Origin: Ottowia thiooxydans DSM 14619
GTDB taxonomy: Bacteria > Pseudomonadota > Gammaproteobacteria > Burkholderiales > Burkholderiaceae_C
DNA: 64,000 bases
Direction: 5' to 3'
NCBI RefSeq assembly: GCF_000422885.1
Contig: NZ_AUGX01000009.1
Location: 186,001-250,000, forward strand
Shown piece after piece: positions 45,794 through 54,027 of this stretch (position 1 is its first letter; each line of letters starts with the position of its first letter). The position numbers were made by a program, and so were the translations under genes. The notes under the pieces were generated by a model. The model did no database searches. It was not told the DNA's origin and saw only the letters and a program-made list of their open reading frames with translations.

Positions 45794-45815
45794 AACCCTC
45801 ACCCCTTCCCGATGT

Positions 45816-46757
45816 TCAAGACCGTTGCGCTTCAACCTGCCAGCCCTTCCCGGAGCCCATCCCGAGCGTCTTAAGAAGCTGCGGCAAGGCCGCTTCCAGC
45901 ACGGGTTTCAGCGAGTGCGGCGGATTGATGACGAACATGCCGCTGCTGGTGAGCCCGCGCCGCTCAGGGCTGCCATGCTCTTCGCTGCCATCCGCTTCAG
46001 GGGCGCCCACGCTCAGTGTGGCGTGCAGCCAAGGACGCTCGGCCTGCGTAGCCATGGTCTTCAGTCTACGTGGCAGATCGTGGGCTTCTGGCCGGGCAAT
46101 GATGGGATACCAGACGAGGTAAACGCCCGTGGGGAAGCGCCTCAGCGCGTCTTGCATGGCCGCTTGCACCTTGGCGTAGTCGGTTTTGATCTCGTAGCTG
46201 GGATCCATCAGCACCAGCGCGCGGCGTGACCCACCGAGGGCAGGAGGTGGCGGCAAGAGCGTCTTCAAGCCCTCAAAGCCGTCTTGGACGGTCACCGTAA
46301 TCTGGCGGCCGGCCTCCAACTGGGCAATATTGGCTTCCAGGGTTTTGGAATCCGTGGGGTGGAGCTCGAAGAGTTTGAGCCGATCGCGCACGCTGGAGCG
46401 CTCGGCTTGGTTCATCATGTGATGGATCACGAAGGGCGAGCCCGGGTAAATGCGCCAATCTTTGCCTTCGGTGTTGAAGGCGTCGATCACTTCCAAATAA
46501 TCAGCCAGGGCGTCGTTAAGTGTGTTGGCGCCTGCGGGTTGCCGAAGTCCGGCCAGACGCAATATGCCGCCTGCCGCTTCCCCTGAAGTTTGCGCATAGT
46601 CGCCATCCAGCCGATAAAGGCCAGCGCCGGCGTGGGTGTCTACCATGGTGAGCGGCGTGGGCTTTTGCATCAAATGACGCAAGGTCGCGATGAGCGTAAG
46701 GTGCTTGAGGACGTCGGCATGGCTGCCGGCGTGAAAGGCGTGGCGATAACTAAACAT
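45816..46757 (-). CDS. rlmJ: 23S rRNA (adenine-2030-N6)-methyltransferase RlmJ
   Basis: A 313-residue SAM-dependent methyltransferase of the RlmJ (DUF519) family. The N-terminus MFSYRHAFHAGSHADVLKHL is diagnostic; VDTHAGAGLYRL binds SAM and ALVLMDPSYE is the DPxY-type catalytic motif. Conserved FVINPPHSLKP lies near the end. It is somewhat longer than the E. coli protein through an acidic insert (APEADGSEEHGSPERRGL). It stands as a single leftward gene flanked by two repeat-bearing gaps. Confidence 0.94.
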   Translation of the reverse strand: MFSYRHAFHAGSHADVLKHLTLIATLRHLMQKPTPLTMVDTHAGAGLYRLDGDYAQTSGEAAGGILRLAGLRQPAGANTLNDALADYLEVIDAFNTEGKDWRIYPGSPFVIHHMMNQAERSSVRDRLKLFELHPTDSKTLEANIAQLEAGRQITVTVQDGFEGLKTLLPPPPALGGSRRALVLMDPSYEIKTDYAKVQAAMQDALRRFPTGVYLVWYPIIARPEAHDLPRRLKTMATQAERPWLHATLSVGAPEADGSEEHGSPERRGLTSSGMFVINPPHSLKPVLEAALPQLLKTLGMGSGKGWQVEAQRS

Positions 46758-46794
46758 GGGCTGATGGTAAGGGTAAATAGGTCTTGAGGGCGGC

Positions 46795-46961
46795 TAAGGA
46801 GTCTCTGCAAAACCCCTCACGGCGCCGGATCGCTGCCCTCGGGCGGTCTGCGGCGTTGACTTTTTTGCCAATAGCGCGAGCTATTGACTGCAAAATTCGC
46901 CTTGCAGCCCATCCCGCGGCCAGTGCCCGGCATCCACGATGGGTTTTGCAGAGGCTCCTTA
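46795..46961. repeat. inverted-repeat-bounded element (about 167 bp), MITE/REP-like
   Basis: Terminal inverted repeats of 21 bases with one mismatch: 46795-46815 (TAAGGAG-x-CTCTGCAAAACC) and 46941-46961. The interior has a small hairpin (CCAATAGC-GCGA-GCTATTG-like, 46868-46886) and the word CTGCGGCGTT, which also occurs in the element at 52098-52280. It has no coding capacity. It lies in the 444-base gap between rlmJ and rplM; the rest of that gap is the rplM promoter and leader. Confidence 0.65.
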
Positions 46962-47011
46962 AGCCCTGCGGTCAAGCTTTTAGCAACTGCTCGGCCAGCA
47001 TGTCCGCTAAG

Positions 47012-47041
47012 TTGTGCCCAAAACCAAATTAGCCATATAAT
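47012..47041 (+). promoter_or_regulatory. probable promoter of rplM-rpsI
   Basis: TTGTGC (47012-47017), an 18-base spacer and a perfect TATAAT (47036-47041) upstream of the ribosomal protein genes. This gives a leader of roughly 150 bases before the rplM start. Confidence 0.6.
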
Positions 47042-47111
47042 GCCGGGTTCTGCAGCGAAACTGGCTCCGCGGCAGACGCTCTAAGGGTGCTTGTGTTTGA
47101 TATGCACGTGC

Positions 47112-47134
47112 CTTAGGGGCGAACCCCACCTAAG
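47112..47134 (+). promoter_or_regulatory. hairpin in the rplM leader
   Basis: GGGG-CGAA-CCCC (47116-47127) closed by an outer CTTA/TAAG pairing (47112-47115 with 47131-47134) across a three-base bulge. It sits in the untranslated leader of rplM-rpsI and is a candidate target for ribosomal-protein feedback. That role is inferred only from position and structure. Confidence 0.35.
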
Positions 47135-47201
47135 AGACTCTCTAAAGAGGAGTGCCGACCGTGGAAAAGAGCCTAATTAAATCCTTCACAGGAAAAAACT
47201 C

Positions 47202-47657
47202 ATGAATACGTTCAGCGCAAAAGCAGCTGACGTGGTGCACGAGTGGTTTGTGATTGACGCCACCGATAAGGTGCTCGGTCGGGTTGCCAGCGAAGTGGCC
47301 CTCCGTCTACGCGGCAAACACAAAGCCATCTACACGCCTCACGTCGATACAGGTGACTTCATTGTCATCGTCAACGCTTCCAAGATCCGGGTAACCGGAG
47401 CCAAAGAGCTCGACAAGATTTATTACCGCCACACCGGTTATCCGGGCGGTATCCGCGAAACCAATTTCCGCGACATGCAAGCCAAGCACCCTGGCCGCGC
47501 GCTGGAAAAGGCCGTCAAGGGCATGCTGCCTAAAGGTCCTCTGGGCTACGCCATGATCAAGAAACTGAAGGTCTATGGTGGCGCTGAGCATCCGCACAGC
47601 GCACAGCAACCGAAAGTGCTCGAAATCGCGGCTCTTTCCAAGGGAGTGGCTAAATGA
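47202..47657 (+). CDS. rplM: 50S ribosomal protein L13
   Basis: 151 residues, slightly longer than the common 142 because of a short C-terminal extension ([15 protein letters not shown]). Diagnostic blocks: [52 protein letters not shown] and [21 protein letters not shown]13 is an early assembly protein of the large subunit. AGGA precedes the ATG, and rpsI starts within its stop codon (ATGA), giving the usual L13-S9 pair. Confidence 0.98.
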   Translation: MNTFSAKAADVVHEWFVIDATDKVLGRVASEVALRLRGKHKAIYTPHVDTGDFIVIVNASKIRVTGAKELDKIYYRHTGYPGGIRETNFRDMQAKHPGRALEKAVKGMLPKGPLGYAMIKKLKVYGGAEHPHSAQQPKVLEIAALSKGVAK

Positions 47658-48046
47658 TTGGTGATTGGAACAACGGCACCGGCCGACGCAAATCCAGCGT
47701 GGCCCGCGTGTTCATCAAAAAAGGCAGCGGCAAGATCACTGTCAATGGCAAGGATGTTGGCGAGTTTTTCGGCCGTCAGACTTCCATCATGATCTGCAAA
47801 CAGCCCCTGGTGCTGACTGACCATGTCGAAACTTTCGACGTGCTGGTCAATGTCCATGGCGGGGGTGAATCCGGCCAAGCCGGCGCCGTTCGTCACGGCA
47901 TCACCCGTGCTCTGATCGACTATGACGAAACCCTCAAGCCGGCTCTGAGCCAGGCTGGTTTCGTGACACGCGATGCGCGTGAAGTCGAACGTAAAAAGGT
48001 TGGTTTGCACTCCGCTCGCCGCCGCAAGCAGTTCAGCAAGCGTTAA
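47654..48046 (+). CDS. rpsI: 30S ribosomal protein S9
   Basis: 130 residues with the full S9 pattern: [40 protein letters not shown] and the basic C-terminus [17 protein letters not shown] that reaches the P-site tRNA. It overlaps rplM by four bases and is followed by an intrinsic terminator. Confidence 0.98.
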   Translation: MIGDWNNGTGRRKSSVARVFIKKGSGKITVNGKDVGEFFGRQTSIMICKQPLVLTDHVETFDVLVNVHGGGESGQAGAVRHGITRALIDYDETLKPALSQAGFVTRDAREVERKKVGLHSARRRKQFSKR

Positions 48047-48099
48047 TTCGTTTGTTTCATGGGGTCCAAGTCAGCTTGGGCTCCCTTGGAGCTTGCTTC

Positions 48100-48136
48100 A
48101 AACCGCGCCTCTCTTCGTGAGATGCGCGGTTTTTGC
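48100..48136 (+). terminator. intrinsic terminator after rplM-rpsI
   Basis: AAACCGCGC (from 48100) pairs with GCGCGGTTT around an inner CTC-TTCG-GAG type loop, and the right arm runs into TTTTGCTTT. It ends the ribosomal protein transcript about 54 bases after rpsI. Confidence 0.85.
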
Positions 48137-48229
48137 TTTGTGGCGTGGTACAAAGAGTGTTTTGTACGTCTGCCAGGAGTGCGACAGCGACTCCCAGGTG
48201 GGCGTCTAGGCGTTCAGGAGTTCCAGTTC

Positions 48230-48694
48230 ATGTTAGGCATCAAAAAGCAGGCATCCACGCGCAGCACGATTGGCGCCGGCATGCGCGTCATAGGCGATTG
48301 CACGTTCCAGGATGGCCTGCAGATCGATGGTGAGGTGATTGGCAACGTGACCGCCGATCCCGGGCCTTCGAACACGCTGGTGATCACCGAAACCGGCCGT
48401 GTGCAAGGCGCCGTAACCGCCGATCATGTGGTGATCTCTGGCAGCGTCACCGGCCCCGTTTACGCCCGCGAATTGCTGGAACTGCAATCCAAGGCGCGTG
48501 TGCAAGGTGATGTGAAATACAAAACACTGGAAATGCAGCAGGGTGCGGTCATTGCCGGCCAGTTGCAACCGCAGGTGACTCCGCCGCTCCTGCCGGTTGA
48601 GCGCGAGGAGCCCGTGGCGCAAGCCTTGGAGCCCGCCGCATCAGCCGGATCCTCAGGGCCGACGGAGCCCACATTCGATCTCGAGCGGCAATAA
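48230..48694 (+). CDS. bactofilin family cytoskeletal protein
   Basis: 154 residues from the ATG at 48230 (MLGIKKQASTRSTIGAGM), which has AGGAG upstream. The bactofilin beta-helix core is seen in STIGAGMRVIGDCTFQDG, LQIDGEVIGNVTAD, GRVQGAVTADHVVISGSVTG and KARVQGDVKYKTLEMQQGAVI, followed by a disordered Pro/Glu-rich tail. Bactofilins form filaments that position cell-wall and division factors. It lies between rpsI and erpA, an arrangement seen in related betaproteobacteria. Confidence 0.9.
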   Translation: MLGIKKQASTRSTIGAGMRVIGDCTFQDGLQIDGEVIGNVTADPGPSNTLVITETGRVQGAVTADHVVISGSVTGPVYARELLELQSKARVQGDVKYKTLEMQQGAVIAGQLQPQVTPPLLPVEREEPVAQALEPAASAGSSGPTEPTFDLERQ

Positions 48695-48772
48695 GCTTGG
48701 GCAATACCCCTGCCAAGCAAAAAACCCACTGATTTGATATACTATTCCAAGCAAAATCATAGGAGTAGCGAC

Positions 48773-49153
48773 ATGAGCGCTCTAGCCCAGGATATCCAGA
48801 CCCCCACGCAGATGCCCGATCCCATCGTCTTCACCGACAGCGCAGCTGCCAAGGTGGCTGATTTGATTGCGGAAGAAGGCAACCCTGATCTGAAATTACG
48901 CGTCTTCGTCCAAGGCGGCGGATGCTCAGGTTTTCAGTACGGTTTCACATTTGATGAAATCGCGAACGAAGACGACACCACCATGACCAAGCACGGTGTG
49001 TCCCTCTTGATCGATGCCATGAGCTACCAGTATTTGCTGGGCGCTGAAATCGACTACAAGGAAGACCTTCAAGGCGCGCAGTTCGTCATCAAAAATCCGA
49101 ATGCCACGACCACCTGTGGCTGCGGTTCTTCCTTCTCAACAGCTGAGAGCTGA
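48773..49153 (+). CDS. erpA: iron-sulfur cluster insertion protein ErpA
   Basis: 126 residues from the ATG at 48773, with AGGAG at 48761-48765. An A-type carrier delivering Fe-S clusters to apoproteins. The three conserved cysteines are in [13 protein letters not shown] and [10 protein letters not shown]. The family core [20 protein letters not shown] and [20 protein letters not shown] is intact. It is a single-gene unit with a strong terminator directly after. Confidence 0.96.
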   Translation: MSALAQDIQTPTQMPDPIVFTDSAAAKVADLIAEEGNPDLKLRVFVQGGGCSGFQYGFTFDEIANEDDTTMTKHGVSLLIDAMSYQYLLGAEIDYKEDLQGAQFVIKNPNATTTCGCGSSFSTAES

Positions 49154-49175
49154 GAAGTAACGACCTCACCCAAGC

Positions 49176-49207
49176 AAAAAGCCCGCTGTTTTTCAGCGGG
49201 CTTTTTG
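49176..49207 (+). terminator. intrinsic terminator after erpA
   Basis: AAAAAGCCCGCTG and CAGCGGGCTTTTT form an uninterrupted stem with a loop of five Ts (core stem 49181-49188 with 49194-49201), followed by TTTTTG. The symmetrical A/T flanks allow use in both directions, so it could also serve the convergent M23 peptidase gene. Confidence 0.9.
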
Positions 49208-49272
49208 TTTGGGCGGTGTTCGCAGAGGGTCCCTAAAGCCGCTCGGCTCCAGGGAGGCCTCGCCCAACGAAC

Positions 49273-50616
49273 CTATTGCGCGCTTGCGCTGGAGATCTGC
49301 CCAGCGGCAGCCAGCTGAAGCTTCATGCCCGCAGCCAACTTGGCGAAAGCAGCCTTGCTACCGGGAGACACAGGCACGTTCTCGCGCTGCTCAGCCAGTA
49401 TGGATGGGTCTTGCGGCTCGTTGTTGATTCGGTATTCAAAATGCAGGTGGGGGCCGGTGGCAATACCGGTCATGCCCACCGCGCCTATGGTTTCGCCTTG
49501 CATCACGTTATCGCCCGTTTTAACGGAGATGCGAGACAAGTGCGCGTACACGGTGGCGCTTTTGTTGCGGTGCTTCACGTAGATCACGTTACCGTAACCG
49601 TTTTGAACGCCTGCAAACTCAACCACGCCGTCACCGATGGTGCGCACGGCTGTGCCAGTGGGCGCTGCGTAATCTACGCCCTTGTGCTCACGCTGATAGC
49701 CCAGCACAGGGTGGTTGCGCATGCCGAAGCCGCTGCTCATACGTGAGAACTCGAGCGGTGCAAGAAGGTAGGCCTTGCGCAGGCTTTGGCCATCAAAAGC
49801 GTAATAGCCGCCCTTGGCACCGGGTTCTTGAAACCACATGGCCTGAAGGGTTTTACCGCGATTGGCGAATTCGGCACTCAAGATCCGGCCGGCGCGCATG
49901 GGCTCGCCGTCAGCTTGAAGCGTTTCATAGACGATGGAGAAACGATCACCTTTGCGCAGGCCCCGGTGAAAATCGACATCGCTGTCGAACATTTCAGTGA
50001 GCTGCTTGGTCACGCTGTCAGGGACGCGGGCCTCATCGGTAGCAGCGAACAAGGTGGATTCAATGATCCCGCTTGCCAAGCGCTGGGAGGCCACCAGGGG
50101 CGCTGTTTCCACACGTGCGGTAAAACCAGTAGCGGTTTTTTCCACGACCAGTCGTTTGAACTGCTCGTCTGTGCTTTTTTCCAGCCATTGGGTGCGTAGC
50201 GAGAGCAGGGCTTGCTCTGCACTGGCTTCTACCGTGACGGTACGGCCGGCGCGACCAAATAGTACCTGGCGCGAGGTTTCATCGCGGCGGAGGAAGGCTG
50301 CCGCCGCTGGATCGGCCACACCCATGCGTTTAAGCAGGCTTTCAGGCGTTTCCGGGGCTCGGGTGACTTCGGTTCTGTAGAGCTTGAAGGCGTACTCTTC
50401 AAGCGCATCGATCTGAGCCAACAAGGAAGATGGCTCTACTGCTTCTGAAACGAGACGAACTGGTTCGGTGGGCGCCGTAGGGGCCAACGAGGCCACGGCG
50501 AATGCACCACCACCGCCGCCGAGCAGGAACGCCGCAATCACTGCGGTGATGCGTTTCGGGTGGCGATGGATCAAATCGGCGAGCGCTAGGCCCGTGGAGA
50601 TCAGCTTTTGCTTCAC
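49273..50616 (-). CDS. M23 family metallopeptidase (LytM domain), membrane-anchored
   Basis: The GTG at 50616 is chosen because AGGAC lies upstream at good spacing and the protein then starts MKQKLISTGLALADLIHRH, followed by a membrane anchor (ITAVIAAFLLGGGGGAFAVA); this gives 447 residues. The C-terminal LytM domain has the zinc ligands in REHKGVDYAAPTG and TGPHLHFEYRI. Such enzymes cut or, when degenerate, regulate cutting of peptidoglycan cross-bridges; the ligands here are intact. It is divergent from tyrS. Confidence 0.92.
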   Translation of the reverse strand: MKQKLISTGLALADLIHRHPKRITAVIAAFLLGGGGGAFAVASLAPTAPTEPVRLVSEAVEPSSLLAQIDALEEYAFKLYRTEVTRAPETPESLLKRMGVADPAAAAFLRRDETSRQVLFGRAGRTVTVEASAEQALLSLRTQWLEKSTDEQFKRLVVEKTATGFTARVETAPLVASQRLASGIIESTLFAATDEARVPDSVTKQLTEMFDSDVDFHRGLRKGDRFSIVYETLQADGEPMRAGRILSAEFANRGKTLQAMWFQEPGAKGGYYAFDGQSLRKAYLLAPLEFSRMSSGFGMRNHPVLGYQREHKGVDYAAPTGTAVRTIGDGVVEFAGVQNGYGNVIYVKHRNKSATVYAHLSRISVKTGDNVMQGETIGAVGMTGIATGPHLHFEYRINNEPQDPSILAEQRENVPVSPGSKAAFAKLAAGMKLQLAAAGQISSASAQ

Positions 50617-50768
50617 TAGTGTCCTGAAATCTTGGGGGTTTTGGACACGGCAATGAGGAAAATTACCGCTTTCTGTCAATCTTGCGAGAGGCGGGACCCT
50701 AGAATCACGGGTCCCCAAGTCGGCGGAGTATACCGGCGTAGGCTTGGACCTACAAGCCAAAACACCTT

Positions 50769-52004
50769 ATGAACTCAGATCCTGTTACAAATCACCCCGT
50801 TTCCGATCGGGTTCGCGAGGCCATGGCGGTCAGTTTGCGGGGCGTCGAGGAGTTGCTTCCCCAGGAAGATTGGCTAAAAAAGCTGGCTCGATCCGAAGCC
50901 ACTGGCAAGCCACTTCGTATCAAGCTGGGGCTCGATCCTACGGCGCCTGACATTCACATTGGCCACACGGTGGTGCTGAACAAGATGCGCCAGCTCCAGG
51001 ATTTGGGGCACACGGTGATTTTCCTGATTGGCGATTTCACCACCTTGATCGGCGATCCGTCCGGGCGCAACTCTACCCGTCCGCCACTGACAGCTGAGCA
51101 GATCAAGCAGAACGCTGAAACTTACAAAACCCAGGCTTTCAAGGTGCTGGACCCAGCCCGGACCGAGCTGCGCTACAACAGCGAATGGAGCGACGCGCTT
51201 GGAGCGCGGGGAATGATCGAGCTGGCGGCCAAGTACACAGTGGCTCGGATGATGGAGCGCAATGACTTTCATGACCGCTTCAAGGCCGGCACGCCCATCA
51301 GCGTGCACGAATTTCTGTATCCGCTGATGCAGGGCTATGACTCGGTGGCGCTTCGCAGCGACATCGAACTGGGTGGCACGGACCAGAAATTCAATTTGTT
51401 GATGGGCCGCCACCTGCAGGTCGAATACGGGCAGGAGCCGCAGTGCATCCTGACCATGCCGCTGCTCGAAGGCCTTGATGGCGTCGAGAAGATGTCGAAA
51501 TCGAAGAACAACTACATCGGCATCACGGAAGAAGCCAACACCATGTTCGCCAAGGTGCTTTCGATATCAGACGAGCTGATGTGGCGCTGGTACACCTTGC
51601 TATCGTTCAAATCGATGGCGGATATTGATGCGCTCCGGCAGGAAATTGCCCAGGGGCGCAATCCAAAAGATGCCAAGGTGATGCTTGCCAAGGAAATCAC
51701 TGCTCGTTTTCATTCCGCCGCGGCGGCTGAAGCTGCGGAGCAGGATTTCATCAATCGCAGCAAGGGCGGCGTGCCTGATGACATTCCACTGGTGTCGCTC
51801 AGTGGCGCACCTCTGGGTATTGGGGCGGTGCTCAAATCTGCGGGATTGGCACCATCCACCAGCGAGGCCGGGCGCCTCATTGATGGCGGCGGCGTGCGCG
51901 TGGATTCGAGTGTGATCAGCGACAAAGGCCTGAAGCTTCAGGTTGGTACCTATGTCGTCCAGGTCGGCAAGCGAAAATTCGCCAAGGTGGAGCTGACGGC
52001 CTAG
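50769..52004 (+). CDS. tyrS: tyrosyl-tRNA synthetase
   Basis: A 411-residue class I synthetase that charges tRNA-Tyr. The HIGH signature is seen in PTAPDIHIGHTVVLNKM and the KMSKS motif in GVEKMSKSKNNYIGI; a C-terminal S4 domain (SEAGRLIDGGGVRVDSSVI) binds the tRNA. The start is supported by the length of the N-terminal extension common in betaproteobacteria. It is divergent from the M23 peptidase gene. Confidence 0.97.
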   Translation: MNSDPVTNHPVSDRVREAMAVSLRGVEELLPQEDWLKKLARSEATGKPLRIKLGLDPTAPDIHIGHTVVLNKMRQLQDLGHTVIFLIGDFTTLIGDPSGRNSTRPPLTAEQIKQNAETYKTQAFKVLDPARTELRYNSEWSDALGARGMIELAAKYTVARMMERNDFHDRFKAGTPISVHEFLYPLMQGYDSVALRSDIELGGTDQKFNLLMGRHLQVEYGQEPQCILTMPLLEGLDGVEKMSKSKNNYIGITEEANTMFAKVLSISDELMWRWYTLLSFKSMADIDALRQEIAQGRNPKDAKVMLAKEITARFHSAAAAEAAEQDFINRSKGGVPDDIPLVSLSGAPLGIGAVLKSAGLAPSTSEAGRLIDGGGVRVDSSVISDKGLKLQVGTYVVQVGKRKFAKVELTA

Positions 52005-52097
52005 GAGTTTGTCGGGCTTGGAGCGCCGATAGCGAAAATACACCGCTGCGGCCCATTTTGCCGCCGGCGATTTCCAGGTCCGAGAGTCTCCTTGGGC

Positions 52098-52280
52098 CTT
52101 AGAGCCTGTTCAACGTCTCCTCGCGGTCCTATTGCGCTCGAAAAACAGCGTCTGCGGCGTTAAAAATACTCGCGATACCACGAGGTATCCCTGCGTTTTT
52201 CGTCGCATGGGCGCACCCCTTGCATCCACAGTCTTTCGAACACAATAGCCCTCGCGCAGAGACTTTGAACAGGCTCTTAG
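52098..52280. repeat. inverted-repeat-bounded element (about 183 bp), MITE/REP-like
   Basis: Terminal inverted repeats of 22 bases with two mismatches: 52098-52119 (AGAGCCTGTTCAA inside) and 52259-52280 (TTGAACAGGCTCTTAG). The middle has a hairpin GATACC-ACGA-GGTATC (52174-52189) and CTGCGGCGTT, also present in the element at 46795-46961. It has no coding capacity. It occupies most of the 322-base gap between tyrS and the Cys-rich protein gene; the rest shows nothing else. Confidence 0.65.
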
Positions 52281-52326
52281 ATGTCAAAAAACCGTTCGTG
52301 AACGGTTCCTTGAGCTCAAATCTTGT

Positions 52327-52872
52327 TTAGCCGCCTGGTTCTTCGGACTTGCGTGGACGCAGGGCAGCGCATTCCGCGGTGGCGTCCCATTTGCCTCTGC
52401 AATGCTGCCAGCCGCAAGCGTCACGTTTGAATGGGTTCGCTCCTGCCTCCCGCAGGCACTGGCCAAGCGGTGTACCGGAGGCTCCTTTGTTGGCCATGAA
52501 ATCTCCCCCACTGGCCGGGCAATCGCCTTGCCCCCAGCGACCTTCACAGTGCTTGCGCATGCATCGGTCGCGCGCAAGCGGGTTCATGCCTGAGTGGTCC
52601 ATGCAGCTTTTCAGGCTGGCATTGGGATCAGCGTTGGGATTGGCACTAGAGCGATAGGCCTGATTCGAAGACGGCGGGGGCGCTGTAGCGGCGCTGGAGC
52701 GCGCAGGCGCGGCTTTGGGGGGTGGAGCCTGGTTTTTCTCCGCACGGTGTTTGCGCGCGGCTTCAGCGGCTTGCGATGAGTTGGTTTGTGCCTGCGCCAG
52801 AGGCGCCAACAGCATGGTTTGCACCAAAGCAAACGCCGTAAGCGCCCGCACCATCATGCTTAAGATCTTCAT
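52327..52872 (-). CDS. secreted protein with two tandem Cys/His motifs, function unknown
   Basis: 181 residues from the ATG at 52872, which has GAGGAG upstream; longer frames to 53034 lack a ribosome site. A signal peptide ([22 protein letters not shown]) is followed by a Lys/Ala/Pro-rich linker. Two copies of a motif follow: C90-x13-C104-x3-HC109-x-G-x-W-x4-C118 and C139-x13-C153-x3-HC158-x-G-x-W-x5-C168, each with NP and RD at fixed places. I do not recognise a named family. The motif could bind a metal or form disulfides. It is divergent from dtd. Confidence 0.85.
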   Translation of the reverse strand: MKILSMMVRALTAFALVQTMLLAPLAQAQTNSSQAAEAARKHRAEKNQAPPPKAAPARSSAATAPPPSSNQAYRSSANPNADPNASLKSCMDHSGMNPLARDRCMRKHCEGRWGQGDCPASGGDFMANKGASGTPLGQCLREAGANPFKRDACGWQHCRGKWDATAECAALRPRKSEEPGG

Positions 52873-53000
52873 GCAATACTCCTCTTTTAGTCGTGCAAGT
52901 GTGTGCACTTCTCTCGGTATTGATCCACTGCCTCGGGCAACCTCGGCCGGACGTACCTTGCCAGGCGCTTGGCAAGGGCACACCCTCAAAGATAGACCAA

Positions 53001-53441
53001 ATGCAAGCATTGATCCAGCGAGTTTCGCAAGCACATGTGACTGTGGACGACAGGGAAACTGGCCGAATCGGTGCGGGTCTGCTGGTGCTGCTGTGTGCTG
53101 AGCGTGGAGATGGGACGGTTCAGGCGGATCGATTGCTGGCTAAGTTGCTCAAGCTGCGAATCTTCTCGGATGCTGCCGGGAAAATGAACCTTAGTGTCCG
53201 AGACATCGCCGGCGGCCTGCTGATCGTGAGCCAATTTACGCTGGCTGCCGATACGAGCGGAGGAAATCGCCCCAGCTTCACAGCCGCAGCGCCGCCGGAT
53301 GAGGGACGCAAGCTATACGACTATTTTGTCGCGCAAGCCCGGGCTGAGCACGCGCCAGTGGCCACCGGCGAGTACGGCGCCGATATGCGAGTGCATTTGA
53401 TCAACGATGGACCGGTGACGATCCCGATGAAGATTTCGTGA
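53001..53441 (+). CDS. dtd: D-aminoacyl-tRNA deacylase
   Basis: 146 residues from the ATG at 53001 ([20 protein letters not shown]). It hydrolyses D-amino acids (and glycine from mischarged tRNA-Ala) off tRNA. The two signature motifs are present: [20 protein letters not shown] and the C-terminal [13 protein letters not shown]. The frame is open further left, but the family start is clear. It ends 40 bases before the convergent ybeY. Confidence 0.96.
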   Translation: MQALIQRVSQAHVTVDDRETGRIGAGLLVLLCAERGDGTVQADRLLAKLLKLRIFSDAAGKMNLSVRDIAGGLLIVSQFTLAADTSGGNRPSFTAAAPPDEGRKLYDYFVAQARAEHAPVATGEYGADMRVHLINDGPVTIPMKIS

Positions 53442-53480
53442 GTCGGGCGGATGTTCGCAGCGAACTGACAATTCAGAGCT

Positions 53481-53954
53481 CTAATCAGTCGGACCATAAG
53501 GGTTGGCGAAACCGAGCCCTTCCATGATGCTGGTTTCGAGAGCTTCCATGGCCTCGGCATCCTCGGCACTGGTTTCATGGTCCCAGCCTTGCGCATGGAG
53601 TGTGCCGTGTACGAGCAGGTGGGCGTAGTGTTCAGCGAGCGGTTTACCTAGTTCAGCGGCTTCCCGTTCGAGAACCGGCGCGCACAGCACCAGGTCAGCG
53701 CTGACTACGGGGGCTTCAGGCGGTCGGGCGTAATCGAAGGTGAGTACGTTCGTGGCGTAGTCCTTGCCTCGATAGGAAAGGTTCAGTGCACGGCCTTCCT
53801 CGGTATCGACAATGCGAACAGTGATCTCGGCGGGTGCCTGCAAGGCATGCCGTACCCAACGAATGGCCTTGTGGCGGGGCAGTGCAGCACGATGCAGAGC
53901 GACGCCATCAAAGCGGGCCCATTGCAAGGACAAGGCCAGGGGAGGCAAGGACAT
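53481..53954 (-). CDS. ybeY: endoribonuclease YbeY (rRNA maturation factor)
   Basis: 157 residues with the metal-binding motif [12 protein letters not shown] (His116, His120, His126) that defines YbeY. The upstream part includes [20 protein letters not shown] and [10 protein letters not shown], also typical. YbeY takes part in 16S rRNA 3'-end processing and ribosome quality control. It follows phoH on the same strand after 73 bases, the usual phoH-ybeY pairing. Confidence 0.96.
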   Translation of the reverse strand: MSLPPLALSLQWARFDGVALHRAALPRHKAIRWVRHALQAPAEITVRIVDTEEGRALNLSYRGKDYATNVLTFDYARPPEAPVVSADLVLCAPVLEREAAELGKPLAEHYAHLLVHGTLHAQGWDHETSAEDAEAMEALETSIMEGLGFANPYGPTD

Positions 53955-54027
53955 GGCTAAAAGCTTAAGTGATGGTGGAGTCGAACGCGCGGTGTGGGGT
54001 GCCGATCAGAAATCGAACGCCACACTG

